Shown piece by piece: positions 19,933-27,854 of a stretch of 64,000 nucleotides of DNA. Below the pieces are notes generated by a model. That model made no database searches. It was not told where the DNA came from and saw only the letters and a program-made list of their open reading frames with translations. The DNA is taken from positions 372,001 to 436,000 of the forward strand of contig NZ_CP044522.1 of the NCBI RefSeq assembly GCF_016495405.1. The letters are read 5' to 3'. A program made the translations under genes and the position numbers. The stretch comes from Cobetia sp. cqz5-12. Lineage in GTDB: Bacteria > Pseudomonadota > Gammaproteobacteria > Pseudomonadales > Halomonadaceae. Positions within the stretch are counted from its first letter, which is position 1. Every line of letters starts with the position of its first letter.

Positions 19933-20682
19933 ATGTCGCACTCCGCGATGGCCCAGCCGCGAGTACTCGGGATGCCCAGCCAGCCTGCCAGCGATGAAGT
20001 CTGTAGCGCGCCGCCTCTGTTGACGGTCGTGGCGCTCGGCTGTGAGCGTGATGAGCGCTGGCTGTTCGAGGGGCTGGATCTCTCGCTGCATGCGGGAGAG
20101 ATCCTGCAGGTCGAAGGGCCCAATGGCAGTGGCAAGACCACCTTGCTCAAGATTCTGTCCGGGCAGTTCCATGATCACGAGGGAGAAGTGCTGTGGCGCG
20201 GCCAGCCCACCTCGCGGATACGTGATGACTTTCTGGGCTCACTGCTTTATCTGGGCCACCAGCCCGGCATCAAGGGTGCCCTGACCGCATTGGAAAACCT
20301 CGCCTGGTATCAGGCACTTGGTGGTCAATCGCAGGAGGGGGGAGAGGCTCGCAGCGAGCTTGCCTGGGCGGCGCTGGACGCCGTGGGGCTGGCCGGTTTC
20401 GAGGATGTGCCTGCCCAGCAGCTGTCCGCCGGTCAGCAGCGGCGTATCGCGTTGGCGCGACTGCATCTGACGCCACGCCGGCTGTGGGTGCTGGACGAGC
20501 CCTTCACCGCCATCGATCGCGACGGCGTTCAGGCGCTGGAAGCATTGCTGCTGGCCCACGCCCAGCGTGGGGGCAGCGTGGTGATGACGACTCATCATCG
20601 CTTCTCACAGGCCTCGCGCTTGCGACGGATATGTCTGGGACACGCCGCAGGCGTGGATTCGAGAGGGAGCGTCTCGGCATGA
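19933..20682 (+). CDS. ccmA: Heme exporter ATP-binding protein CcmA
   Basis: 249 residues with this start. ABC ATPase of the CcmAB(CD) complex that releases holo-CcmE during cytochrome c maturation. Walker A is Gly-Pro-Asn-Gly-Ser-Gly-Lys-Thr-Thr, the signature Leu-Ser-Ala-Gly-Gln-Gln-Arg-Arg, and Walker B Leu-Trp-Val-Leu-Asp-Glu-Pro-Phe. The ATG at 19933 has CGGAG about 10 nt upstream, but CcmA is usually about 210 residues, so ATGs at 19948 or 19972 are possible. First gene of the ccmABCDEFGHI operon; its stop overlaps ccmB. Confidence 0.93.
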   Translation: MSHSAMAQPRVLGMPSQPASDEVCSAPPLLTVVALGCERDERWLFEGLDLSLHAGEILQVEGPNGSGKTTLLKILSGQFHDHEGEVLWRGQPTSRIRDDFLGSLLYLGHQPGIKGALTALENLAWYQALGGQSQEGGEARSELAWAALDAVGLAGFEDVPAQQLSAGQQRRIALARLHLTPRRLWVLDEPFTAIDRDGVQALEALLLAHAQRGGSVVMTTHHRFSQASRLRRICLGHAAGVDSRGSVSA

Positions 20683-21401
20683 ACCATGAGCTGCTGACGG
20701 CACTGCCCGAGGCCCCGCCCACCAGTTCGCTGGCCGGTGCCTTCAAGGCGACCCTCGCGCGCGACCTGCGTCAGGCGCTGCGCCGACGCAGTGAGCTGAT
20801 CAATCCGCTGGTGTTCTTCGCCCTGGTGATCACGCTGTTTCCGTTGGGCATCTCACCGGACAAGGCGCTGCTGGCCACATTGGCACCGGGCTTATTGTGG
20901 GTGGCGGCGTTGCTGGCAACGCTGCTGTCACTGGATGGCCTGTTCCGGCAGGACCTGGACGACGGCAGCCTCGAGCAACTGTTGCTGACACCGCAGCCAT
21001 TGCCGTTGCTGGTACTGGCCAAGGTGGCGGGCCACTGGCTACTGACCGGCTTGCCGCTTGCCCTGATGGCGCCACTGCTGGGGGTGATGCTTGGCCTGCC
21101 GAGCGCTGCCTTTGCCGTGTTGATCGCCTCGCTGTCGCTGGGCAGCATGAGTCTGTCCTTGATCGGTGCGATCGGTGCAGCGTTGACGGTCGGGCTGCGG
21201 CGCGGCGGTGTGCTGCTCTCGTTGATCATCCTGCCACTGTACATCCCGGTGCTGATCTTTGGTGCCGGCGCCGTACAGAGCGCCGTCAACGGCATGCCCA
21301 GTCTGGCGCATCTGGCCATTCTGGGCGCGATGCTGGCGCTGGCCCTGCTGCTGGCGCCGCTCGCCATCGCCGCCGGACTCAGGCTGAGCATCAATGGCTA
21401 G
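20679..21401 (+). CDS. ccmB: Heme exporter membrane protein CcmB
   Basis: 240 residues, six hydrophobic helices, beginning with an amphipathic segment containing Ala-Arg-Asp-Leu-Arg-Gln-Ala-Leu-Arg-Arg. The block Leu-Pro-Leu-Tyr-Ile-Pro-Val-Leu-Ile-Phe-Gly near 190 is characteristic of CcmB. It is the permease partner of CcmA in the inner membrane. The ATG overlaps the ccmA stop by 4 bp and has GAGAGGGAGC before it. Confidence 0.95.
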   Translation: MNHELLTALPEAPPTSSLAGAFKATLARDLRQALRRRSELINPLVFFALVITLFPLGISPDKALLATLAPGLLWVAALLATLLSLDGLFRQDLDDGSLEQLLLTPQPLPLLVLAKVAGHWLLTGLPLALMAPLLGVMLGLPSAAFAVLIASLSLGSMSLSLIGAIGAALTVGLRRGGVLLSLIILPLYIPVLIFGAGAVQSAVNGMPSLAHLAILGAMLALALLLAPLAIAAGLRLSING

Positions 21402-21424
21402 CCCGATCAAGAACTGCATGACGC

Positions 21425-21444
21425 TGCCCGAGTATTCTCGGGCA
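21425..21444 (+). other. Intercistronic hairpin between ccmB and ccmC
   Basis: 8-bp perfect stem TGCCCGAG / CTCGGGCA with a TATT loop and no T run. This is the only sizeable gap in the upstream half of the ccm operon. It may mark an mRNA processing or attenuation point. Confidence 0.4.
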
Positions 21445-21482
21445 TTCGCAAGGCTCTTCATTGCCCCTGACAAGAGGCCCGT

Positions 21483-22343
21483 GTGACCGCCGATTCCGAC
21501 TCTCCTCAAGCGCCTTCCCGCAAGGTTCGCCCCCGCAAGGGCGGACTGTGGCCGTGGCTGCATCGCATGGGCGCACCGGCGACCTTCTTCGCGGCCAGCC
21601 AGCGCTGGCTGCCATGGTTCTGGGCCCTGGCGATCATCGCGCTGGTGGCCGGCAGTGTCTGGGGGCTGGCCTTCGCGCCCGCCGACTACCAGCAGGGCAA
21701 CAGCTTCCGCATCATCTATGTGCATGTGCCGGCGGCGATTCTCGCCCAGTCGTGCTTCATGCTGCTGGCGGTGTGCGCGCTGCTCTTCCTGGTGTGGAAG
21801 ATCAAGCTGGCGGACATGATCGCCACGGCTGCCGCTCCCGTCGGCGCCTTGATGACGGCGCTGGCACTGTTCTCCGGCTCGGTATGGGGCATTCCCACCT
21901 GGGGCACCTGGTGGATCTGGGATGCCCGGCTGACGTCGATGCTGATCCAGCTGTTCCTGTATCTGGGCGTGATCGTGCTGCGTGGCTCCTTTGCCAGTCG
22001 TGACAGCGGTTCGCGTGCGGCCTCGATCCTCGCGCTGGTCGGCATGGTCAATATCCCGATCATCAAGTATTCGGTGGACTGGTGGAGCACACTGCATCAA
22101 CCGGCCACCTTCACGCTCAGCGAAGCACCGCCGATGCCGGCCAGCATGTGGATTCCGTTGCTGTTGATGGTGATCGGCTTCTACGCCTTGTTCGGCGCAT
22201 TGGTGCTGATGCGCACTCGCGTCGAAGTCCTGCGTCGCGAGAGCCGCAAGCAGTGGGTGCGTGATCTGCTGAGGCCGCACTCGGACTCACGCCCCGGCCA
22301 GAATTCGCCTGCGGGCTCCGTTTCCACAGAGGGTGATCACTGA
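21483..22343 (+). CDS. ccmC: Heme-handling membrane protein CcmC
   Basis: 286 residues. The tryptophan-rich WWD motif Trp-Gly-Thr-Trp-Trp-Ile-Trp-Asp-Ala-Arg lies between membrane helices. Conserved histidine segments Tyr-Val-His-Val-Pro-Ala and Thr-Leu-His-Gln are present. CcmC loads heme onto CcmE. The N-terminus is about 35 residues longer than in E. coli and rich in Arg/Lys/Pro. The start is a GTG with AAGAGG upstream; the next in-frame ATG (21567) would remove most of this extension. Confidence 0.95.
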   Translation: MTADSDSPQAPSRKVRPRKGGLWPWLHRMGAPATFFAASQRWLPWFWALAIIALVAGSVWGLAFAPADYQQGNSFRIIYVHVPAAILAQSCFMLLAVCALLFLVWKIKLADMIATAAAPVGALMTALALFSGSVWGIPTWGTWWIWDARLTSMLIQLFLYLGVIVLRGSFASRDSGSRAASILALVGMVNIPIIKYSVDWWSTLHQPATFTLSEAPPMPASMWIPLLLMVIGFYALFGALVLMRTRVEVLRRESRKQWVRDLLRPHSDSRPGQNSPAGSVSTEGDH

Positions 22344-22537
22344 TGAGCCTGCCCGATGTCGCTTTCTCGAGTGTCAGCGAGTTCTTCGCCATGGGCGGCC
22401 ATGCGCTGTATGTGTGGTCCGCCTGGGGGCTGACGGCGACGTGCCTCGCGGGGCTGGTGATTGCCACGCGGCTGTCCCGTCGCGCGGTGGAGGCCGATAT
22501 CCGCCGTCGCCTGCGTCGGGAATCCGCCCGCTCCTGA
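22343..22537 (+). CDS. ccmD: Heme exporter accessory protein CcmD
   Basis: 64 residues with a single transmembrane helix (about 18-42) and a basic cytoplasmic tail, the form of CcmD. Before the helix it has Phe-Phe-Ala-Met-Gly-Gly-His-Ala-Leu-Tyr-Val-Trp, the CcmD signature. It links CcmC-heme-CcmE to CcmAB. The ATG overlaps the ccmC stop (TGATG). Confidence 0.93.
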   Translation: MSLPDVAFSSVSEFFAMGGHALYVWSAWGLTATCLAGLVIATRLSRRAVEADIRRRLRRESARS

Positions 22538-22618
22538 ATCCATTCTCGACCTCCCGTGCCAGTCGTCCCGCTGGCCGCGAGAGGCATGAACGTCCCTTGC
22601 CCTGACCGAGCCCTGACC

Positions 22619-23143
22619 ATGACTCCCAAACGCAAGCAGTGCCTGTATATCGTCACGGCCATCGTGCTGCTGGCCGCCCTCGCGGTGGGCCTCACGCTCT
22701 ATGCTCTGCGCGCCAACATCAATGCCTTCTATACCCCGACCCAGATCGCCAATGGCGAGGCGCCCCAGGGGCGTCAGATCCGCGCAGGCGGCATGGTGCG
22801 CGATGGCAGTGTCAGGCGCGACAACGAGACGCTGGATGCCATCTTCACCGTCACCGATTTCGATCATGACGTGACGGTGCATTATCAGGGCATTCTGCCG
22901 GACCTGTTCCGTGAAGGGCAGGGCGTGGTGGTGATGGGCACCTTCGATGGTGATCATCTCGAGGCCAGCGAAGTGCTGGCCAAGCATGACGAGAAGTACA
23001 TGCCGCCGGAGGTATCCGACGCACTCAAGGCCTCCGGGCGCGATGTGTCTGGCAACAGGACCGGGAACATGGCTGGGAACGAGTCGAGCGACAAGATGTC
23101 CGGCTCCTCCGTGGTCGAGAAAGCTTCGCGGGAGGCGCAGTGA
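22619..23143 (+). CDS. ccmE: Periplasmic heme chaperone CcmE
   Basis: 174 residues with an N-terminal membrane anchor (about 8-28) and a periplasmic beta-barrel. The heme-binding motif His123-Asp-Glu-Lys-Tyr127 is intact; heme binds covalently to this histidine before transfer to apocytochrome. A 30-residue Ser/Asn-rich tail follows, as is variable in the family. The ATG at 22619 gives a start aligned with E. coli CcmE; an ATG at 22586 with GAGAGG before it is an alternative. The stop overlaps the ccmF start. Confidence 0.94.
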   Translation: MTPKRKQCLYIVTAIVLLAALAVGLTLYALRANINAFYTPTQIANGEAPQGRQIRAGGMVRDGSVRRDNETLDAIFTVTDFDHDVTVHYQGILPDLFREGQGVVVMGTFDGDHLEASEVLAKHDEKYMPPEVSDALKASGRDVSGNRTGNMAGNESSDKMSGSSVVEKASREAQ

Positions 23144-25143
23144 TGGTGACGCAACTGCTGCCGGAAATCGGCCACTTCGCGCTGATTCTGGGTGCCTGTC
23201 TGGCCCTTGTGCAGGCTGTCGTGCCGCTGGCGGGGGCCGCCACACGTCGCCCGCTGTGGATGAGCTTCGCCCAGCCGATGGCCTGGGGTCAGTTCCTATT
23301 CGTGCTGATCGCCTATGCCTGCCTGACGGCGAGCTTCCTGCTGGATGATTTCAGCGTCGCCTACATCGCCAACAACTCCAACAGTCAGCTGCCGTGGTAC
23401 TTCAAGTTCAGCGCCGTCTGGGGCAGCCATGAGGGCTCGGTGCTGCTGTGGAGCCTGATTCTGGCCGGTTGGGGCTTTGCCGTCTCGCTGGGCGCGCGCC
23501 ATCTGCCGCGCGACATGCTGGCACGGGTGCTGGGCATCATGGGGCTGATCTCGACTGGTTTCATGGCCTTCGTGCTGCTGACCTCCAATCCCTTCGCACG
23601 CCTGTTGCCGGACATGCCGACAGATGGCGCGGACCTCAATCCGCTGTTGCAGGACATCGGCCTGATCATCCATCCGCCGATGCTCTACATGGGCTATGTC
23701 GGCTTCTCGGTAGCCTTCGCCTTCGCGATGGCAGCGCTGATGGGCGGGCGTCTCGATGCTGCCTGGGCACGCTGGGCGCGTCCCTGGACCAACATCGCCT
23801 GGGCGTTCCTCACCGTCGGCATCGCGCTGGGCAGCTGGTGGGCCTACTACGAGCTTGGCTGGGGCGGCTGGTGGTTCTGGGACCCGGTCGAGAATGCCTC
23901 CCTGATGCCGTGGCTGGCCGGTACCGCCCTGATCCACTCGCTGGCGGTCACCGAGAAGCGCGGTGCCTTCAAGAGCTGGACGGTGCTGCTGTCGATCTTC
24001 GCCTTCTCGCTGTCACTGCTGGGCACCTTCCTGGTGCGCTCCGGCGTGCTGACCTCGGTGCACGCCTTCGCCAGTGACCCCGACCGTGGCCTGTTCATCC
24101 TCGTGCTGCTCGGTATCACCGTCGGTGGCTCGCTGTTGCTGTTCGCGCTGCGCGCACCGCGCGTGCGCTCGACGCTCGGCTTCCACTGGCTGTCGCGTGA
24201 TGCCTTCCTGCTGGTCAACAACCTTGTGCTGCTGGTGATGATGGTCACCGTGCTGCTGGGCACCCTCTATCCGCTGGTGCTGGATTCGCTGGGGCTGGGC
24301 AAGATCTCGGTGGGTCCGCCGTACTTCAATGCGCTGTTCGTGCCGCTGACCACGCTGCTGTGTGCCTTCATGGGGCTCGGGCCGGCCTCGCGCTGGAAGC
24401 AGATGCCGGGGCGCGAGCTCGCACGCCGTCTGGCACTTTCCGGCGGCGCGGCACTCATCATCGGCGGGCTGTTGCCGCTGTTGTTGGATATCGAGTGGAG
24501 CTTCTCGGTGGCGCTCGGGCTGGTCATCGCGCTGTGGGTGGTGCTGCCGCTGCTGCGCGACCTGTGGGACAAGAGTGCCTCGAAGGCAGGGCGCTGGGCG
24601 GGCCTCAAGCGCCTCACGCCCAGCTACTGGGGCATGCAGCTGGCGCACCTGGGCCTGGCGGTGACCATCGTCGGTGTGACGCTGGTCTCCAATACCGAAG
24701 TTGCCGAGAACGTGCGCATGGTGCAGGGCAAGGAGGTCAGCGTGGGCGGCTATCAATTCCGCATGACCGAGCTTGGCGAGTATCGCGGCCCAAATTACCT
24801 GTCGGACCGTGCCACGGTAGAGGTCAGCCGGGATGGCGAGGCGGTGACGACGCTGCATCCCGAGAAGCGCCTGTTCCTGGCCAGCGGCATGCCGATGACT
24901 GAAACCGCCCTCGATGCCGGCTTCACGCGTGATCTCTACGTCGCCATGGGCGAGAAGCTCGATGATGACAGCTGGGCAGTGCGGATTCAGGTCAAACCCT
25001 TCGTGCGCTGGCTGTGGCTGGGCGCCTTGCTGATGGGCGCAGGTGGTGTGATCGCCGTGCTGGATCGCCGTTATCGTCGTCGTGTCGAGACCAGCACGGT
25101 GACCGACAATCCCTCACTCACCCCGCAGGAGGCTCGCCCATGA
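23143..25143 (+). CDS. ccmF: Cytochrome c heme lyase subunit CcmF
   Basis: 666 residues, about 14-15 transmembrane helices. The WWD domain Trp-Gly-Gly-Trp-Trp-Phe-Trp-Asp-Pro-Val-Glu-Asn is near residue 245, and conserved histidines occur in Ile-Ile-His-Pro-Pro and Ala-Leu-Ile-His-Ser. CcmF ligates heme to the CxxCH motif of apocytochrome c together with CcmH and CcmI. The ATG at 23143 has GGGAGG upstream and overlaps the ccmE stop. The length is close to E. coli CcmF (647). Confidence 0.97.
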   Translation: MVTQLLPEIGHFALILGACLALVQAVVPLAGAATRRPLWMSFAQPMAWGQFLFVLIAYACLTASFLLDDFSVAYIANNSNSQLPWYFKFSAVWGSHEGSVLLWSLILAGWGFAVSLGARHLPRDMLARVLGIMGLISTGFMAFVLLTSNPFARLLPDMPTDGADLNPLLQDIGLIIHPPMLYMGYVGFSVAFAFAMAALMGGRLDAAWARWARPWTNIAWAFLTVGIALGSWWAYYELGWGGWWFWDPVENASLMPWLAGTALIHSLAVTEKRGAFKSWTVLLSIFAFSLSLLGTFLVRSGVLTSVHAFASDPDRGLFILVLLGITVGGSLLLFALRAPRVRSTLGFHWLSRDAFLLVNNLVLLVMMVTVLLGTLYPLVLDSLGLGKISVGPPYFNALFVPLTTLLCAFMGLGPASRWKQMPGRELARRLALSGGAALIIGGLLPLLLDIEWSFSVALGLVIALWVVLPLLRDLWDKSASKAGRWAGLKRLTPSYWGMQLAHLGLAVTIVGVTLVSNTEVAENVRMVQGKEVSVGGYQFRMTELGEYRGPNYLSDRATVEVSRDGEAVTTLHPEKRLFLASGMPMTETALDAGFTRDLYVAMGEKLDDDSWAVRIQVKPFVRWLWLGALLMGAGGVIAVLDRRYRRRVETSTVTDNPSLTPQEARP

Positions 25144-25715
25144 ATCTTCGTCGTCTGGTGCTGTTCGTGCCGCTGCTGGCCGTGGTGGGGCTGGGTGCCT
25201 TCCTCTACCAGCGCCTCGATGATGACCCCTATGCGCGAGATTCCGCGCTGCTGTCGCGGCCCTTCCCCGAATTCTCGCTCAGCACGCTGAGTGACCCGCA
25301 GGCGCGCATCGATGCCTCGCTGCTCAAGGGCCAGGTCAGTCTCGTCAATGTGTGGGGCGAGTGGTGTCCGACCTGCAAGCATGAGATGCCACAGCTGCTG
25401 GACCTCGCCGATCGTGGCGTGCGCATGATCGGCGTCGACTACAAGGACACGCGCGCCAAGGGGCATGAGTTTCTTGAGGAGTTCGGGAATCCCTTCAGTC
25501 TCAACATCTTCGATCCCGATGGCACGCTGGGCTTTGATCTTGGCGTCTACGGTGCACCGGAAACCTTCCTGGTCGATGCCGAGGGCGTGATTCGCTATCA
25601 CCACACCGGCTATATCCGCCCGGAAGACATCCGCGATGTGATCATGCCGACGCTGGAGCGAATCGCCGAGCCAGCGGCTGCCGACAACAAGAGCCGCAAT
25701 GAGGCCCGTTCATGA
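25140..25715 (+). CDS. ccmG: Thiol:disulfide interchange protein CcmG/DsbE
   Basis: 191 residues. An N-terminal anchor (about 5-22) is followed by a thioredoxin-fold domain with active site Trp-Cys76-Pro-Thr-Cys79. The sequence Gly-Glu before the active site and Gly-Val-Tyr-Gly-Ala-Pro-Glu-Thr (cis-Pro loop) are typical. It keeps apocytochrome c thiols reduced in the periplasm. The ATG overlaps the ccmF stop and follows CAGGAGG. Confidence 0.95.
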   Translation: MNLRRLVLFVPLLAVVGLGAFLYQRLDDDPYARDSALLSRPFPEFSLSTLSDPQARIDASLLKGQVSLVNVWGEWCPTCKHEMPQLLDLADRGVRMIGVDYKDTRAKGHEFLEEFGNPFSLNIFDPDGTLGFDLGVYGAPETFLVDAEGVIRYHHTGYIRPEDIRDVIMPTLERIAEPAAADNKSRNEARS

Positions 25716-26236
25716 AGCCTGTCCTCAAGAGCTTTGCCATCCCGCTGGTACAGGCATTGGTCGTGCTGCTGTTTCTCTCATGGCTGGCGGCTGGCAAGGC
25801 ACAGGCTGCCATCGAGGTGCATCAGTTCGACAACCCCGTGCTGCAGAAGCGCTACGACAGCCTGACGGCAGCCCTGCGCTGCCCCAAGTGTCAGAACCAG
25901 GCAATCGGCGACTCGGATTCGCCGATTGCCGGCGACATGCGTCAGAACGTGGCCGACCTGCTCAAGGATGGTCGCAGCGACAGCGAGATCCAGAATTTCA
26001 TGGTCGCGCGTTTCGGCGAGTACGTGCTCTACAATCCGCGCCTCGATGGGCGTACCTGGCTGTTGTGGGGCGGCCCGGCGGCGCTGATCCTGATCGGCTT
26101 GATGATCGTGACACTGATCGTGCGTGCCCGTCGCCGTGCGCGTGTGCGTGCGCTGGATGATGATGAGCAGGCGCGTCTGTCGGCGCTGCTCGCCACGCAC
26201 CGCGAAGTTTCTCGAGATGCCAAGGAGCGTTCATGA
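25712..26236 (+). CDS. ccmH: Cytochrome c maturation protein CcmH (CycL type)
   Basis: 174 residues with a signal peptide (about 1-32), the redox motif Leu-Arg-Cys57-Pro-Lys-Cys60-Gln-Asn-Gln, and a C-terminal membrane helix (about 110-130). This short CcmH has no fused TPR part; that function is supplied by the separate ccmI gene that follows. It passes reducing equivalents to apocytochrome c. Start and stop both overlap neighbours by 4 bp. Confidence 0.95.
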   Translation: MKPVLKSFAIPLVQALVVLLFLSWLAAGKAQAAIEVHQFDNPVLQKRYDSLTAALRCPKCQNQAIGDSDSPIAGDMRQNVADLLKDGRSDSEIQNFMVARFGEYVLYNPRLDGRTWLLWGGPAALILIGLMIVTLIVRARRRARVRALDDDEQARLSALLATHREVSRDAKERS

Positions 26237-27603
26237 TCCTGCTATGGCTGGCGATTGCCGTGCTGTTGATTCCTGCCGGCTGGCTGCTGTTGCTGCCGTT
26301 GCGGCGTGCGCGTCGCGTGCATGCCGATCAGCAGGCGTTCGAGGACAACGACAGTCTCGGCGCCGAGAACGTGCGCGTCTATCGGCGTCGACTGGCCTCG
26401 CTGGAGCGTGGTCACGCGCGGGGCGAGCTGGATGACACGGCGCTGGCGGAAGGGCGGATCGAGCTGGAACGCAGCCTGCTGGAAGACGCCGAGGCTTTGA
26501 GGCGCTCACCGCTCAAGGCTGCAAGCAGTGGCCGTGTGCTGGTGCCCGTGTTGCTGGTGGCGATGGTGGCGGGGTCGCTCTACTGGTATCAGCGCGAAGG
26601 CGCGAGCGGAGACCTGGCGCTGGCGCAGGCGATCGCCGCCACGCCGATCCATGATGCCGCCAGCTTCGAGGCGCGCCTCGCGCGTCTGCGTGCCGAGGCC
26701 GAGGCCCAGCCCGACAACGCCAAGGTATGGATGGCGCTGTTTCCGCTCTACCGCGATGCCGGACGCCTCGATGAGGCCATGCAGTCACTCGAGGCGTTGA
26801 TCGCGCTCGAAGGTCGCGTACCCGCATTGATCGCGCAGCTGGCGCAGCTCAAGTTCTTCGCCGCCCAGCGTACCTTGACCGATGAGGTGCAGGGGCTGAT
26901 CGATGAGGTGCTGGCAGCCGATCCGCGTCAGCCCACGGTACTCGGTCTGCTGGGCATCGAGGCCTTCGACCATGCCCGCTATCCCGAGGCCATCGACTAC
27001 TGGCGCAAGGCGATTGCCGGCTTCGAGAATCCCGATGCCGCCAAGGCACTGCGCGAAGGCATCAAGGCCGCACGCCAGCGCATGGCCAGTGCCGGAGACG
27101 TCGATGCTTCGATCGCCCTGGCTCCCTCGGCAGCGAGGGATAACGACGCGGCGGATGCGCAGGGAGCGAGGACTGATCAGGACACCAAGGAGGGCGCCGC
27201 ACGTCTGACGCTCAAGGTGTCACTGGACCCGGCACTCGAGGCGCAGCTGGCGGCGCTGCCGGTCAGTGCCGAAGCGGCGACCCTGTTCGTCGTGGCGCGT
27301 GATGGCGAAGGCAAGCTGCCGCCGCTGGCAGTGGTGCGCACCACCGCGGACAGGCTGCCGCTGACGCTCACTCTGTCGGACGACAATGCCATGGCTCCGA
27401 TGGCACGGCTCTCGATGGCCGAGCGCGTCACGCTCGTGGCGCGTATCTCCGCTTCCGGGCAGCCGGCGGCCCAGCCGGGGGATCTCGAAGGCACGCTCGA
27501 GAATGTCATCGTTACTCGCAGCACCGAGGCCGATGCCGATGTCAGCCATGAGGCTGCGGACGCGCCGCTGATGCTGCGTATCGACCACCGCGTCACTCAG
27601 TAA
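26233..27603 (+). CDS. ccmI: Cytochrome c maturation protein CcmI
   Basis: 456 residues. Two membrane segments (about 2-20 and 97-113) surround a cytoplasmic region with a leucine-zipper-like helix. The periplasmic part contains TPR helices (about 150-290) that hold the C-terminus of apocytochrome c. An Ig-like C-terminal domain of about 130 residues follows a charged linker. Last gene of the ccm operon; no clear terminator is seen after it. Confidence 0.92.
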   Translation: MILLWLAIAVLLIPAGWLLLLPLRRARRVHADQQAFEDNDSLGAENVRVYRRRLASLERGHARGELDDTALAEGRIELERSLLEDAEALRRSPLKAASSGRVLVPVLLVAMVAGSLYWYQREGASGDLALAQAIAATPIHDAASFEARLARLRAEAEAQPDNAKVWMALFPLYRDAGRLDEAMQSLEALIALEGRVPALIAQLAQLKFFAAQRTLTDEVQGLIDEVLAADPRQPTVLGLLGIEAFDHARYPEAIDYWRKAIAGFENPDAAKALREGIKAARQRMASAGDVDASIALAPSAARDNDAADAQGARTDQDTKEGAARLTLKVSLDPALEAQLAALPVSAEAATLFVVARDGEGKLPPLAVVRTTADRLPLTLTLSDDNAMAPMARLSMAERVTLVARISASGQPAAQPGDLEGTLENVIVTRSTEADADVSHEAADAPLMLRIDHRVTQ

Positions 27604-27658
27604 GTCGCGATTGGTCCTATATCCCGCGCGATGACGGCTTCGTTTGTCATTGCGCCGG

Positions 27659-27687
27659 TTGGGGCCATCGCCGCTTTTGGGTAGACT
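27659..27687 (+). promoter_or_regulatory. Possible promoter before smc
   Basis: TTGGGG, 17-bp spacer, TAGACT. Each hexamer has only a partial match, but the spacing is ideal and it lies in the 250-bp gap between ccmI and smc. Confidence 0.3.
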
Positions 27688-27854
27688 GCGCGCTGGTTTT
27701 TCGAAAATCCCCTCGATGACCGGCTGTCTCGTCGTAAGGACATGTTTACCTTGCGGCGGTGCGGGATCTCCCCACGGAGGTCTGCAAGGCCGGAGCGTGT
27801 CAGGTTTTCTGCACCAGCCACTCTTCTCCCAGACTCAAGGACGCGCCAGGCGCA